This document shows positions 10,767 through 19,934 of a stretch of DNA of 64,000 nucleotides, piece by piece. Source of the DNA: Asticcacaulis sp. AND118. GTDB lineage: Bacteria; Pseudomonadota; Alphaproteobacteria; Caulobacterales; Caulobacteraceae. Numbering within the stretch: position 1 is the stretch's first letter; every line of letters begins with the position of its first letter. The notes under the pieces were generated by a model. It did not search any database. It was not told the DNA's origin and saw only the letters and a list, made by a program, of their open reading frames with translations. The stretch spans positions 472,501-536,500 of the forward strand of contig NZ_CP084910.1 in the NCBI RefSeq assembly GCF_020535245.1, read 5' to 3'. The translations under genes and the position numbers were made by a program.

Positions 10767-13606
10767 TAAATCAGCGCGCCGTGGCAGTGCTTGAACTTCT
10801 TGCCGCTACCGCAGGGGCACAGACCGTTGCGCGACGTGCCTTCCCAGCCGGCGGGCAGGGCCGAAACCGGCAGGGCCTCGCGCTGTTCCGGCGTCAGGTC
10901 GTCGCTCAGTTGCGGCGCGCGCTCGTTTTCGCCGGTCAGCGGGTTGAGGTGGATTTCCTCGAACTGCACCGGCTCCGGCGCGGGCTGGCCCTGGAAGCGG
11001 ATTTCCACGGTCATCAGCCAGCGCGTGACGTTGTGGCGCAGATTGACCAGCAGCGTCTCGAACAGGGCGAAGGCTTCCGTCTTGTATTCGTTCAGCGGAT
11101 CGCGCTGACCGTAGCCGCGCAGGCCGATGACGGCGCGCAGGTGGTCGAGGTGCATCAGGTGCTCGCGCCACTGCATGTCGATCATCTGCAGCAGGAAGTT
11201 CTTTTCCAGCGCCTTCATCTGGTCCGGACCGAGCAACTGGAGGCGTTCCTCCATCTTCTGCGCGGCGATGGTCTGGATACGCTCTTCGATCTCCTCGTTG
11301 GCGATGCCTTCCTCGGCGGCCCACTCGTCCAGCGGCAGGTCGAGGCCCAGGAGGCGCTCGCACTGTTCGCGCAGGCCGACAATGTCCCACTGCTCGGCAT
11401 AGGCCTTGGGCGGCAGGTGGCGCTCGACGAGGTCGCGGATGGTCTCTTCGCGCATTTCGGAGACGATTTCCGAGAGGTCCTCGGTGTCCATGAACTCCTG
11501 ACGCTGCTCGAAGACGGCCTTGCGCTGGTCGTTGACCACGTCGTCGTACTTCAGCAGGTTCTTGCGGATTTCGTAGTTGCGCTGCTCGACGCGCTTTTGC
11601 GCGGTGGCGATGGCCGAGTTGAGCAGCTTGTGCGTGATGGCCTCGCCTTCTTCGACGCCCAGCGTCTTCATCATGGCGTTGAGGCGGTCGCCGGCGAAGA
11701 TGCGCATCAAATCATCTTCACAAGACAAATAGAATTTTGAAGTGCCGGGGTCGCCCTGACGGCCCGTACGGCCGCGGAGCTGGTTGTCGATACGGCGGCT
11801 TTCGTGGCGTTCGGTGCCGAGCACGAACAGACCGCCCGCGGCCAGCGACTTCTGCTTGAGGTCGGCGATCTGCCCTTCGACCTCGGCCTTCTTGGCCAGC
11901 ATCTGCTCGTTGGAGACCTCGATGCCGGCCTGAGCCTGTTCGTCGATCCACTTCTGCACGCGCATGTCGACGTTACCGCCGAGCTGGATGTCGGTGCCGC
12001 GGCCGGCCATGTTGGTAGCGATGGTCACGGCGCCCGGCACGCCGGCGTCGGCGATGATGAAGGCTTCGTTTTCGTGGTGACGGGCGTTCAGCACATTGTG
12101 CGGGATGCCCTTGCCCTTGCCGGTCACGACGTCGTAGGCGGCGTCGCCCAGCTTCGCCAGTTCCTTCCTGTCGAGCTTTGCATATTCAGCCTTAACCGCG
12201 CGGGTCTCGACGTCGTAGGCGTAGTCCTTCAGATATTCCGACAGGGCGTCCGACTTTTCGATCGAGGCGGTGCCGACGAGGATCGGTTGACCGCGCACAT
12301 AGCAGTCGGCGACCTGATCGGCGATGGCCTTGAACTTTTCCTTTTCGGTGCGGTAGACCTCGTCGTCGTAGTCGATGCGCTTGATAGGGCGGTGCGTCGG
12401 GACTTCGAGCACGTCCATCTTGTAGATATCGCCGAATTCCGCGGCTTCGGTCGCCGCCGTGCCGGTCATGCCCGACAGCTTTTCGTACATGCGGAAATAG
12501 TTCTGGATGGTCACCGAGGCCAGGGTCTGGTTTTCCGGCTGGATGGCCACGGCTTCCTTGGCTTCGATGGCCTGGTGCAGGCCTTCCGACAGGCGGCGGC
12601 CCTGCATCATGCGGCCGGTGAACTCGTCGATCAGGACGATCTCGCCGTCCTTGACGATATAGTCCTTATTGATGGTGTAGAGGGTGTTGGCGCGCAGAGC
12701 CTGATTGGCGTGGTGAACCAGCGAGACGTTAGCGGCGTCGTAGAGGCCCGTCGTGTCTTCGGCCAGATGTCCGCCCGCCGTCAGCATTTCTTCGAGGCGC
12801 TCGGAACCGGCTTCCGACAGCAGCACCTGACGCTGCTTCTCGTCCAGTTCGAAGGTGTCGGCGTCCCGGATCAGTTCCTTGATCAGCGCGTCCAGCACCT
12901 TGTACAGCTCGGAGCGGTCTTCAGTCGGACCGGAGATGATCAGCGGGGTGCGGGCTTCGTCGATGAGGATCGAGTCGACTTCGTCGACGATGGCGAAGTG
13001 GTGGCCGCGCTGAACCATTTCCTCACGGTTATAGACGAGGTTGTCGCGCAGATAGTCGAAGCCGAATTCGTTATTGGTGCCGTAGGTCACGTCCGACCCA
13101 TAGGCGGCCTTGCGCGCGCCGGGCGACATGCCGGAGACGATGACGCCGGTGGACAGGCCCAGAAAGCGATAGACGCGGCCCATGAAGTCGGCGTCGCGCT
13201 TGGCCAGATAGTCGTTCACCGTGATCAGGTGCACGCCCTTGCCCGACAGCGCGTTGAGATAGACAGGAGCCGTGCCGACCAGCGTCTTGCCTTCGCCGGT
13301 GCGCATTTCGGCGATACCGCCCTGATGCAGGATCAGGCCGCCGGTGAGCTGAACGTCGTAGTGGCGCTGACCGATCGAGCGGCGGGCGGCTTCGCGCACC
13401 GTGGCGAAGGCTTCGTCGAGCAGCGAATCGAGGGACGCGCCATTGGCAATGCGTTCGCGGAAGAGGACGGTCTGGTGGGCCAGTTCCTCATCGCTCATCG
13501 CCATCATTCTGGGTTCCAGCGCATTGATGCGGGCGATACGCCCGTTCATCGATTTCACCTTGCGCTCATTAGCGGAGCCGAACAGAGATTTGGCGAAAGC
13601 CAGCAT
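10766..13606 (-). CDS. secA: Preprotein translocase ATPase SecA
   Basis: 946-aa motor of the Sec pathway, cytosolic and membrane-associated, driving unfolded preproteins through SecYEG. Walker A GEGKT lies at 104-108 and the DEAD-like DEVD box at 208-211. The motif FDYLRDN, the helicase region [11 protein letters not shown] and [10 protein letters not shown] are intact. The C-terminus ends in the SecB/zinc-binding [12 protein letters not shown] motif. Full length for an alphaproteobacterial SecA. It is divergent from the parvulin lipoprotein gene. Confidence 0.98.
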   Translation of the reverse strand: MLAFAKSLFGSANERKVKSMNGRIARINALEPRMMAMSDEELAHQTVLFRERIANGASLDSLLDEAFATVREAARRSIGQRHYDVQLTGGLILHQGGIAEMRTGEGKTLVGTAPVYLNALSGKGVHLITVNDYLAKRDADFMGRVYRFLGLSTGVIVSGMSPGARKAAYGSDVTYGTNNEFGFDYLRDNLVYNREEMVQRGHHFAIVDEVDSILIDEARTPLIISGPTEDRSELYKVLDALIKELIRDADTFELDEKQRQVLLSEAGSERLEEMLTAGGHLAEDTTGLYDAANVSLVHHANQALRANTLYTINKDYIVKDGEIVLIDEFTGRMMQGRRLSEGLHQAIEAKEAVAIQPENQTLASVTIQNYFRMYEKLSGMTGTAATEAAEFGDIYKMDVLEVPTHRPIKRIDYDDEVYRTEKEKFKAIADQVADCYVRGQPILVGTASIEKSDALSEYLKDYAYDVETRAVKAEYAKLDRKELAKLGDAAYDVVTGKGKGIPHNVLNARHHENEAFIIADAGVPGAVTIATNMAGRGTDIQLGGNVDMRVQKWIDEQAQAGIEVSNEQMLAKKAEVEGQIADLKQKSLAAGGLFVLGTERHESRRIDNQLRGRTGRQGDPGTSKFYLSCEDDLMRIFAGDRLNAMMKTLGVEEGEAITHKLLNSAIATAQKRVEQRNYEIRKNLLKYDDVVNDQRKAVFEQRQEFMDTEDLSEIVSEMREETIRDLVERHLPPKAYAEQWDIVGLREQCERLLGLDLPLDEWAAEEGIANEEIEERIQTIAAQKMEERLQLLGPDQMKALEKNFLLQMIDMQWREHLMHLDHLRAVIGLRGYGQRDPLNEYKTEAFALFETLLVNLRHNVTRWLMTVEIRFQGQPAPEPVQFEEIHLNPLTGENERAPQLSDDLTPEQREALPVSALPAGWEGTSRNGLCPCGSGKKFKHCHGALI

Positions 13607-13813
13607 GAGATACCCGACAATAAGATTTCTGTTTTTTGTCCTGTCCGCCGCGCCCCATTCACCTGTTTAGCGAATATCAAGGTGTCACGGTTAAGGCGTA
13701 ATAGGGCAAATAGGCGTGAGCCGGCGCTTTTCAAGCGCGCGGACTGACTTAAGCTTGCGCTTGCGGTCTGTCAATGTAAGCTTGGGCTGACGATTATCGG
13801 GGATAAGATCAGT

Positions 13814-14818
13814 ATGGGGCGTTGGACGAAGTTCAGGCAGTTGGCCGTGGTGGCGGTCTTGACCTTGACCGTGGCGGCCTGTGACAAGCCGACGCTGGAC
13901 GAGCGTCCGCCGGAGCCCGGCGACGTCGCCGTGGCCCGCATCGACGGCCATACCATCTGGGCGTCGGACGTACGCTACGAAGCCATCCAGCAGGGGCTGA
14001 TCGGCGATGGCGAGCCCTTCGATCTGGCCTCTCCGCTGTTCCGCCGCACGCTCGAAGAGGTCATCGACCAGAAGCTTCTGGCGCAGGCGGCCCTGAAAAA
14101 GGGCATCGACCGCACCGAGCTGGCGCAGCGGCGCATCGCGGCGGCGCGCGAGGACATTCTGGGGCACATGCTGCTGGAATCGAGCGTCGACGCCGCCATC
14201 GACGACAAGAAGGTCAAGGATCTCTACGACGAGCAGGTCAAGCTGGCCCAGAAATCGGAGGAGATCCGCGCCCGGCTGATCCTCGTCAAGACGCGGCCCG
14301 AAGCCGAGAACGTCGTGCGTCAGCTTCAGGGCGGCAGCCTGTTCGAAGCCATGGCCATGGAACGCTCCGTCGATCAGGCGACGCGCTTCAACGGCGGCGA
14401 CATGGGCTATTTCACCACCGACGTCATCCCCGAAAGCTACCGCGCCACGCTGATGGCCGCCAGGCCGGGTCAGATCGCCGGGCCGGTGCAGATCGACGGC
14501 GGCTGGGCCGTGTTCAAGGTCGAGGAACGCCGCCCGGAACAGCCGATGACGATCGAGGAGGCGCGTCCGGGCATCGTTTCGGCGCTCAAGCTGGAACAGG
14601 TGCGCGGTCTGCTCGAAGGGTTGCGCGACGGCGCGCGGGTCGAGTTTCTGGTCAAGGGGCTCAACAGCAACGAGGACCGCGAACCGGCTTCGGCTCCGGC
14701 CGGCGCCGTGGGGGCCAGCGCCAGCGACAGTTCATCGGGCGACGGCGTGGGCGAAGGGCCGGAAAGCGCCGACGCTTCGGCATCGTCTTCGTCTTCGCGG
14801 TCGGCGGCTAAGAAGTAA
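13814..14818 (+). CDS. Parvulin-type peptidyl-prolyl isomerase lipoprotein
   Basis: 334 aa. A signal peptide with lipobox (TVAAC, Cys23) marks a lipoprotein. A SurA/PpiD-like N-terminal helical region (about 40-145) and a parvulin rotamase domain (about 150-255, with FNGGDMGYF and GQIAGPVQIDGGWAVFKV) follow. The tail is Ser/Ala/Asp-rich. The likely role is periplasmic folding of outer-membrane proteins. It faces away from secA and precedes argJ, an arrangement I recall from Caulobacter. Confidence 0.88.
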   Translation: MGRWTKFRQLAVVAVLTLTVAACDKPTLDERPPEPGDVAVARIDGHTIWASDVRYEAIQQGLIGDGEPFDLASPLFRRTLEEVIDQKLLAQAALKKGIDRTELAQRRIAAAREDILGHMLLESSVDAAIDDKKVKDLYDEQVKLAQKSEEIRARLILVKTRPEAENVVRQLQGGSLFEAMAMERSVDQATRFNGGDMGYFTTDVIPESYRATLMAARPGQIAGPVQIDGGWAVFKVEERRPEQPMTIEEARPGIVSALKLEQVRGLLEGLRDGARVEFLVKGLNSNEDREPASAPAGAVGASASDSSSGDGVGEGPESADASASSSSSRSAAKK

Positions 14819-14821
14819 TCT

Positions 14822-14884
14822 CTCCTCCCCTGCGGAGCGGGAGAGGGCCGGGTGGCCGGTGCCAGACCACGAAGGGGGGGAGGG
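14822..14884 (+). repeat. Family C half repeat
   Basis: CTCCTCCCCtgcggagCGGGAGAGGGCCGGGTG single arm right after the parvulin stop codon. Possible transcription attenuator between this gene and argJ. Confidence 0.6.
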
Positions 14885-14978
14885 ACCATTCCGCACGCGC
14901 CCCATACAAAAGTCTTCACAGCGTCATGATTTGAGGCTAAGCCGCGCCTTTTGTTCCTTTTGACTGGAGCCGCGCGCC

Positions 14979-16433
14979 ATGAGCAAGCCGCCTTCCTCGA
15001 CCGGCAAAACCACCGACACCCCTGTCGCGGCGTCCAGCCAGGAACGTACCTCGTCGAGTCCGCTCGGTGCGGCGCTCGATCCTTTGGCCAGCGTGCTGAA
15101 AAAAGCCGTTCAGACCGGGGCCGAACTGGTCGGCGTCCACACCTCCGCTGCTCCGGCTCCTGCCGCCGAAGCCGTGAAGCCGGCCACGGGCAAGCCGGGT
15201 CTGGCCGTCTCGCCGCTGGCCGTCGATCTGCCGCCCATGCCGCCGGTGCCGGGCGTCGAGATCGCCATCGCTCAGGCCGGTTTCTATAAGCACGCACGGC
15301 CCGACCTGCTGGTGATGACGTTCGCCGAAGGCACGACGGCGGCGGGCGTCTTTACGCGCCACACCATCGGTTCGGCGCCGGTCGACTGGTGCAAGAAGCA
15401 ACTGGCGGCCAATGAAGGCAACGAAATCCGCGCGCTGGTCGTCAATGCCGGCTGCGCCAACGCCTTTACGGGCAAGCTGGGGGCCGACGCCGCCCGCCGC
15501 ACTGCCGCTGCCCTGTCACGCCGGCTCGATTGCCGCCAACGCGACATCCTGCTGGCTTCGACCGGCGTCATCGGCGTGGTGCTGGACGATTCCAAGATCG
15601 CCGCGCAATTGCCGCTGATCGAGGAGTCGTTCAAGGCCGACGCCTGGCACGCGGCGGCGCAGGCCATCATGACCACCGACACCTTCCCCAAGGGCGCGTA
15701 CGAAACCGCGCAAATTGACGGGGTGGAGGTCAGGATCGCCGGCATCGCCAAGGGTTCGGGCATGATCGCGCCGGACATGGCGACCATGCTGGCCTTCATC
15801 GTCACCGACGCCACCCTGAGCGCGGGCGTGCTGCAAAGTCTGCTCGGCCTCTATACGCGCACGACCTTCAACAGCGTGACGGTGGACGGCGACACCTCGA
15901 CCAACGACACGGCGCTGCTGTTCGCCACCGGGGCCGCGGGCGCACCGAAGATCAGCCGCGCGGGCGACAGGCGTCTGGCCGACTTCCGCGACAAGCTGGA
16001 GAAAGTTATGCATTCTCTGGCGACCCAGCTTATCCGCGACGGCGAAGGCGCGACCAAGTTCGTCAAGGTCACGGTTACGGGGGCTTCGTCGCCCGCGTCT
16101 GCGCGCAAGATTGCCAAGTCGATCGCCGAAAGCCCGCTGTGCAAGACCGCCTGGGCCGGTGAAGACGCCAACTGGGGCCGCATCGTCATGGCCGTCGGCA
16201 AGACCGAGGAAGAGGTGGACCGCGACCATATCGCCATCCGCTTCGGCGACCTCGTGGCGGCCGAAAACGGGGCGGTGTCGCTGACCTATAACGAGGCGGC
16301 GATGAGCGCCTATATGAAGAACGAAGAGCTGGAGATCAGCGTCGATGTCGGCGTCGGTCGAGGTTCGGCGCACGTCTATACCTGCGACCTGACGCACGGC
16401 TATATCAGCATCAACGGCGATTATCGGTCGTAA
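14979..16433 (+). CDS. argJ: Bifunctional ornithine acetyltransferase/N-acetylglutamate synthase
   Basis: 484-aa arginine-biosynthesis enzyme moving acetyl from N-acetylornithine to glutamate. The autocleavage motif GSGMIAPDMATML (259-271) places the nucleophilic Thr at 269. The core is typical and ends YISINGDYRS. Unusual is an N-terminal extension of about 75 residues, low in complexity and rich in Ala, Pro, Ser and Thr, before the normal start region (AVSPLAVDLPP). No in-frame ATG exists between residue 1 and the core, so the extension is likely translated. Confidence 0.95.
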   Translation: MSKPPSSTGKTTDTPVAASSQERTSSSPLGAALDPLASVLKKAVQTGAELVGVHTSAAPAPAAEAVKPATGKPGLAVSPLAVDLPPMPPVPGVEIAIAQAGFYKHARPDLLVMTFAEGTTAAGVFTRHTIGSAPVDWCKKQLAANEGNEIRALVVNAGCANAFTGKLGADAARRTAAALSRRLDCRQRDILLASTGVIGVVLDDSKIAAQLPLIEESFKADAWHAAAQAIMTTDTFPKGAYETAQIDGVEVRIAGIAKGSGMIAPDMATMLAFIVTDATLSAGVLQSLLGLYTRTTFNSVTVDGDTSTNDTALLFATGAAGAPKISRAGDRRLADFRDKLEKVMHSLATQLIRDGEGATKFVKVTVTGASSPASARKIAKSIAESPLCKTAWAGEDANWGRIVMAVGKTEEEVDRDHIAIRFGDLVAAENGAVSLTYNEAAMSAYMKNEELEISVDVGVGRGSAHVYTCDLTHGYISINGDYRS

Positions 16434-16503
16434 GCGCCAGTCTTGGCCGATGGCGTCGCAGTCGTCGCTCGGCTGTATTCATATGCAGCCGCCGCTAGCC
16501 GGC

Positions 16504-16608
16504 TAGAGCGCAATCCGATAAAGTGGGCACCCCTTTTCGGAAAAATTGCGCGACCACTCAAAAACTTAGAGCGAGATGATGTTTCCACTTTAAATCATCT
16601 CGCTCTAG
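16504..16608 (+). repeat. Family F composite palindrome, copy 1
   Basis: About 105 bp: an imperfect palindrome TAGAGCGCAATCCGATAAAG..CTTTTCGGAAAAATTGCGC, then a hairpin GAGCGAGATGATGTTT..AAATCATCTCGCTC. A nearly identical copy in opposite orientation lies at 45796. It occupies the argJ-mutT gap together with a family B arm. Confidence 0.85.
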
Positions 16609-16643
16609 CCCTCGACTCAAGACTGACGCTTATGCGACAAACA

Positions 16644-16719
16644 TACCTCCCTGGCTATGCCGGGGAGGGGGACCGCACGAGCCGCCAAAGGCGGTGAGAT
16701 GTAGTGGTGGGGTTTCTTA
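16644..16719 (+). repeat. Family B single arm
   Basis: One arm only: TACCTCCctggctatgccGGGGAGG, then GGGACCGCACGAG, a GCCGCCAAAGGCGG hairpin and GTGGTGGGGTTTCTT. It matches the left arms at 19390, 50162, 54714 and 56811 but has no facing partner; it ends 16 bp before mutT. Confidence 0.8.
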
Positions 16720-16734
16720 TCTCAAGGATGTGGC

Positions 16735-17133
16735 ATGAAAACCGTACTCGTCGTCGCGGCGGCTCTGATCGACAATGACGGGCGGGTGCTGATCGCCCAG
16801 CGCCCGGAGGGCAAGTCGCTGGCCGGGCAGTGGGAGTTTCCCGGCGGCAAGGTCGAGCCCGGCGAAACCCCCGAAGCGGCGCTGATCCGTGAGCTTGAGG
16901 AAGAGCTGGGCATCACGACCAAGGCCGCCTGTCTGGCCCCGTTCGTCTTCGCCTCGCATACCTATGAGACGTTTCACCTGCTGATGCCGTTGTACCTGAT
17001 CCGCCGCTGGGAAGGCACGCCGCAGGCGAAGGAGCACACCGCGCTAAAATGGGTACGGCCTAAGGACATGCGCGACTATCCGATGCCGCCGGCGGACTTG
17101 CCGTTGGTGGCGTATCTGAACGATTTTATTTGA
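16735..17133 (+). CDS. mutT: (d)NTP pyrophosphohydrolase MutT
   Basis: 132-aa Nudix hydrolase that removes 8-oxo-dGTP from the nucleotide pool. The Nudix box runs from G38 to I60 with the G-x5-E-x7-REUxEExGU pattern intact (E44, R52-E53, E56-E57). It begins MKTVLVVAAALID as in MutT and has the AQRPEGK and QWEFPGGK landmarks. The gene follows argJ, with repeats in the gap; a hairpin GCTACGACATTGTGTCGTGGC (stem only, no T-run) follows its stop. Confidence 0.93.
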   Translation: MKTVLVVAAALIDNDGRVLIAQRPEGKSLAGQWEFPGGKVEPGETPEAALIRELEEELGITTKAACLAPFVFASHTYETFHLLMPLYLIRRWEGTPQAKEHTALKWVRPKDMRDYPMPPADLPLVAYLNDFI

Positions 17134-17170
17134 AAGGCTACGACATTGTGTCGTGGCCCCGATAAGTCGA

Positions 17171-17482
17171 TTAATTTTTAAGTAACTTGCTGATGCCCCA
17201 TACGGCTCCGCCGACTATGGCAGCACCCGCAAGGAAGGGGGCTGCTGCTGCCGCACCTGCTACTGTTGCGGCGCCTATCACAGTGGCTTTCGCCGCAACA
17301 ATGCCGATACCTGCCGTAGCCGCCGTACCAATTGTGCCGCCTGTTGCAAGAGTTGCGCCCACGGCAGAACCAACCTGAACAGCGAGTGGTCCTGATTTGC
17401 TAGCATGCTTTGTTATGACGCCAGAGGCAAGGCCAACACCCGCTCCGACCGCCGTCTTCGTAACGCCGTTTTTACCGGCCAT
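17171..17482 (-). CDS. Gly/Ala-rich hydrophobic small protein
   Basis: 103 aa, about half Gly, Ala, Val and Thr, with a hydrophobic central and C-terminal region (about 35-98) containing glycine-zipper-like GxxxG/AxxxG spacing, and a Lys-rich C-terminus (SKLLKN). No signal peptide. Flanking DNA is more AT-rich than its neighbours. It resembles membrane-inserting peptides in composition only; function unknown. A good ribosome-binding site (GAGGGGAT) precedes the ATG. Confidence 0.6.
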   Translation of the reverse strand: MAGKNGVTKTAVGAGVGLASGVITKHASKSGPLAVQVGSAVGATLATGGTIGTAATAGIGIVAAKATVIGAATVAGAAAAAPFLAGAAIVGGAVWGISKLLKN

Positions 17483-17576
17483 GATATCCCCTCGAATTAA
17501 AGTTAATGGCTCGTTTATTTTTGGGGAATTGGGCTGTGAGTCAATTGACTTCTATGCGGTATAACGCCGTTGTGAA

Positions 17577-18458
17577 TTATAGCTTCCCTTCCTTCACCCC
17601 CAGCACATCGGCCAGACGCACCTTGGCGGAGCCTGGACGCAGTGGCTTTTGCTGGCTTTCATGCGGGGTCCAGCCGGACAGGGTGATGATCTCGAACGTG
17701 GCGCGCACGCCGCCTTCCGGGTGCGGATAGCGTTCGGCGTAAAGTTCAAACGCCCGGCTGAGAATGGCGCGGCTCAGCCCCTTGCGCGGGCGGTCAAACA
17801 GGATATTGGTTTCCCCCATCGCCCGCAGATCGCGCAGCAGGTTGAGCGGGTGGGCGTAGCTGACCACCACCTTGTCCGTATCGACCACCGGCATGTTGAA
17901 CCCGGCGCGGCGCAACAGGTCCACGCAGTCCGGCCCTTCGGCAAACGGTGCGATGCGGGCGCCGGTGCCGCCGCGAATTTCCAGTTCGGCCTCCATCAGC
18001 ACCGTGCGCAATTCGCGCAACGTTTCGCCGCCGAATTGCGAGGCGATCAGCAGGCCGTCGGGCCGCAGGGCACGGCGCAACTGCACCAGCACGCCGGGCA
18101 GGTCGTTGGTGGTGTGAAAAGCCAGAGACGACACCACCAGATCGAGCGTCTCGTCGCCAAAGGGCAGGGCCTCTTCGTCCAGCACGACGGCGGGGTGGTG
18201 CTTTGCCGACAGGTCGCTCTCGATCAGATAACCGATCTTGGCCGCCACATCCGGCATTTCGGCCAATAGCTCCGCAAAGCTGCCGTCGCGTCGGCCGATC
18301 TCCAGCGCCACCTCGAAGCGGCGATTGATGGCGGCCAGCGTATCGAGCATGTCCTCGACGCTGCGGCGTTTGAGGAAGTTGGCCGTCGTAAAATCGCCCG
18401 CCATGCGGTCGAGACGGCGGCGCAGCAGTTGACGATCGAAGAGGCGCGGTGTTGTCAT
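17577..18458 (-). CDS. SAM-dependent methyltransferase (BioC/NDUFAF5-like)
   Basis: 293 aa; ATG at 18458 chosen because MTTPRLFDRQLLRRRLDR matches the typical N-terminus of this family, while the open frame continues upstream without support. A class I methyltransferase fold: ALEIGRRDGSF in place of the glycine-rich SAM loop, then LDLVVSSLAFHTTNDLPG. The altered first motif (EIGRRDG rather than ExGxGxG) is notable. The alphaproteobacterial family next to comF-grxC is usually annotated as a methyltransferase related to NDUFAF5; substrate unknown. It is divergent from comF. Confidence 0.85.
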   Translation of the reverse strand: MTTPRLFDRQLLRRRLDRMAGDFTTANFLKRRSVEDMLDTLAAINRRFEVALEIGRRDGSFAELLAEMPDVAAKIGYLIESDLSAKHHPAVVLDEEALPFGDETLDLVVSSLAFHTTNDLPGVLVQLRRALRPDGLLIASQFGGETLRELRTVLMEAELEIRGGTGARIAPFAEGPDCVDLLRRAGFNMPVVDTDKVVVSYAHPLNLLRDLRAMGETNILFDRPRKGLSRAILSRAFELYAERYPHPEGGVRATFEIITLSGWTPHESQQKPLRPGSAKVRLADVLGVKEGKL

Positions 18459-18471
18459 GCGGTGCAGATAT

Positions 18472-18520
18472 AGCGCATCCCGAAAAGTGTGAAGCGGTTT
18501 TCGGAACGAGATGCGCGACA
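18472..18520 (+). repeat. Family D palindromic repeat, copy 3
   Basis: AGCGCATCCCGAAAAGTGTG..AAGCGGTTTTCGGAACGAGATGCGC lies in the divergent gap between the methyltransferase and comF, so it overlaps both promoter regions. Confidence 0.8.
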
Positions 18521-18539
18521 GCTTAAATGGTAGGTGGGG

Positions 18540-19382
18540 ATGCGACTGTCCATAGGGGGGCTGAAAGAGTGGGCGGAGGCGCAGGCCATCGGACCGCGTC
18601 TGCGCGGCGGTGGGGCGCGGTGGCTCGACGCTTTCTATCCGCGTCAGGCGCTGAATCACGATCCGGATTTGCGCGACTATGCCGGGGTGCGCGAGGCGGT
18701 GCAGGCCGGAGGTCTGACGGCGGGGGACTGGAGCGCCATCCGTTTCCTGACGGGGCAGGGCTGCGACATGTGCGCCCGGCCGTTCGAGGGCGGGGTGTTT
18801 CTGGGGGCCGGGGTCCTGTGTGACGGCTGCACGCAAAAGCCGTTTCCGTTCCGGCGGGGGCGGGCGGCGTGCCTCTATGACGGGGCGTCGAAGGGGCTGA
18901 TCCTGGCCTTCAAACACGCCGACCGGCTCGATTTGCGACCGATCCTGTCGGGCTGGCTGTCGCGCGCCGGGGCCGACCTGATGGACGAGGCCGATGTGGT
19001 TGTGCCCGTGCCGCTGCATTGGCGCAGGCTGTTCCAGCGGCGCTATAATCAGGCGGCGGAACTGGGACGGCCTCTGGCGCGACAATATGCAAAGGACTTC
19101 GTGCCGGACGCCCTGATCCGCCAGCGTCCGACCGATGTGCAGTTCAGCCGCGCCCGCACGGCGAAGGGCCGTCGCGAAGATCGCTTCGAGAATGTGAAGG
19201 GCGCGTTTGCGGTGACGGGTGCGGGGGCGCGCCGTTTGCGCGGGCGGCGGGTGTTGTTGGTCGACGATGTATTCACGTCCGGCGCAACGCTGTCGGCCTG
19301 TGCGCGGACCTTGCTGGACGCCGGCGTGCGTCAGGTCGATGTGCTGGTTCTGGCCCGCGCCGTCCCGGCGGTGGAGGTGTAG
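18540..19382 (+). CDS. comF: ComF family phosphoribosyltransferase-like protein
   Basis: 280 aa. It has a short zinc-binding region (CDMC..CDGC, about 75-100) and a C-terminal phosphoribosyltransferase-like domain with RVLLVDDVFTSGATLSA. In competent bacteria ComF helps take up single-stranded DNA; here competence is not shown. A GTG six bases upstream (18534) is an alternative start. It is followed by a family B repeat unit and then grxC. Confidence 0.9.
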   Translation: MRLSIGGLKEWAEAQAIGPRLRGGGARWLDAFYPRQALNHDPDLRDYAGVREAVQAGGLTAGDWSAIRFLTGQGCDMCARPFEGGVFLGAGVLCDGCTQKPFPFRRGRAACLYDGASKGLILAFKHADRLDLRPILSGWLSRAGADLMDEADVVVPVPLHWRRLFQRRYNQAAELGRPLARQYAKDFVPDALIRQRPTDVQFSRARTAKGRREDRFENVKGAFAVTGAGARRLRGRRVLLVDDVFTSGATLSACARTLLDAGVRQVDVLVLARAVPAVEV

Positions 19383-19389
19383 ATGCCTA

Positions 19390-19565
19390 TACCTCCTCAG
19401 CTTGCTGGGGAGGGGGACCGTCGAGCATAGCGAAGACGGTGGTGGGGTATCTTGCGATATTTCCGCCGGCTCAGTTGCTCAAATTCAGTAAGAACCCCCA
19501 CCACCACATCTCGCCGACCTCTGGTCGTCTCGTGCGGTCCCCCTCCCCGACAAGTCGGGGAGGTA
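19390..19565. repeat. Family B unit without gene (comF-grxC gap)
   Basis: Two facing arms: left 19390-19454 (TACCTCCtcagcttgctGGGGAGG...GGTGGGGTATCTTG) and right 19491-19565 (AAGAACCCCCACCACC...CCCCGacaagtCGGGGAGGTA), separated by 36 bp. The same architecture as 50162-50696 but no gene between the arms. Confidence 0.85.
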
Positions 19566-19679
19566 TGAAAAAGAGCTTATTCCCCCTGTCATTCGCGGGC
19601 CACAGGCGCTTCTTTAAAACTTACAAGCCCTTGCCTATATAATTGTTTGTGACAAGGTTACGTTTTGACAGTGAAACCC

Positions 19680-19934
19680 ATGCCGAATATCGAAATCTAC
19701 ACCAAGCCCTACTGCCCCTATTGCGAGCACGCCAAGGCGCTGCTCGACGCCAAGGGCGCTGAGTACACGGAAATCGTGGCGTCCAACGATCCGGAGCTGC
19801 GCAAGCAAATGAACGAGCGATCGGGCCGCGCCACCTATCCGCAAATCTTCATCGACGGTCTGCATGTGGGCGGTTGCGACGATCTGGTGTCGCTGGACTC
19901 GCGCGGCGGTCTGGACCCTTTGCTGGCCGCGTAA
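19680..19934 (+). CDS. grxC: Glutaredoxin 3
   Basis: 84-aa thiol-disulfide oxidoreductase that uses glutathione. The active site CPYC is at residues 12-15 after the strand MPNIEIYTKPY; the conserved TYPQIFIDG and GGCDDL segments are present. ATG at 19680 is preferred to upstream TTG/GTG codons because the protein then has the normal length and N-terminus. It is directly followed (TAAATG) by the nitrilase gene. Confidence 0.95.
   Translation: MPNIEIYTKPYCPYCEHAKALLDAKGAEYTEIVASNDPELRKQMNERSGRATYPQIFIDGLHVGGCDDLVSLDSRGGLDPLLAA

Noticed and set aside
11804-13747. 647-aa open frame antisense to secA
   Set aside because: Shadow frame; the opposite strand encodes complete SecA.
19390-19565. CRISPR-like array
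   Set aside because: Repeats are inverted pairs, not regular direct repeats with spacers.
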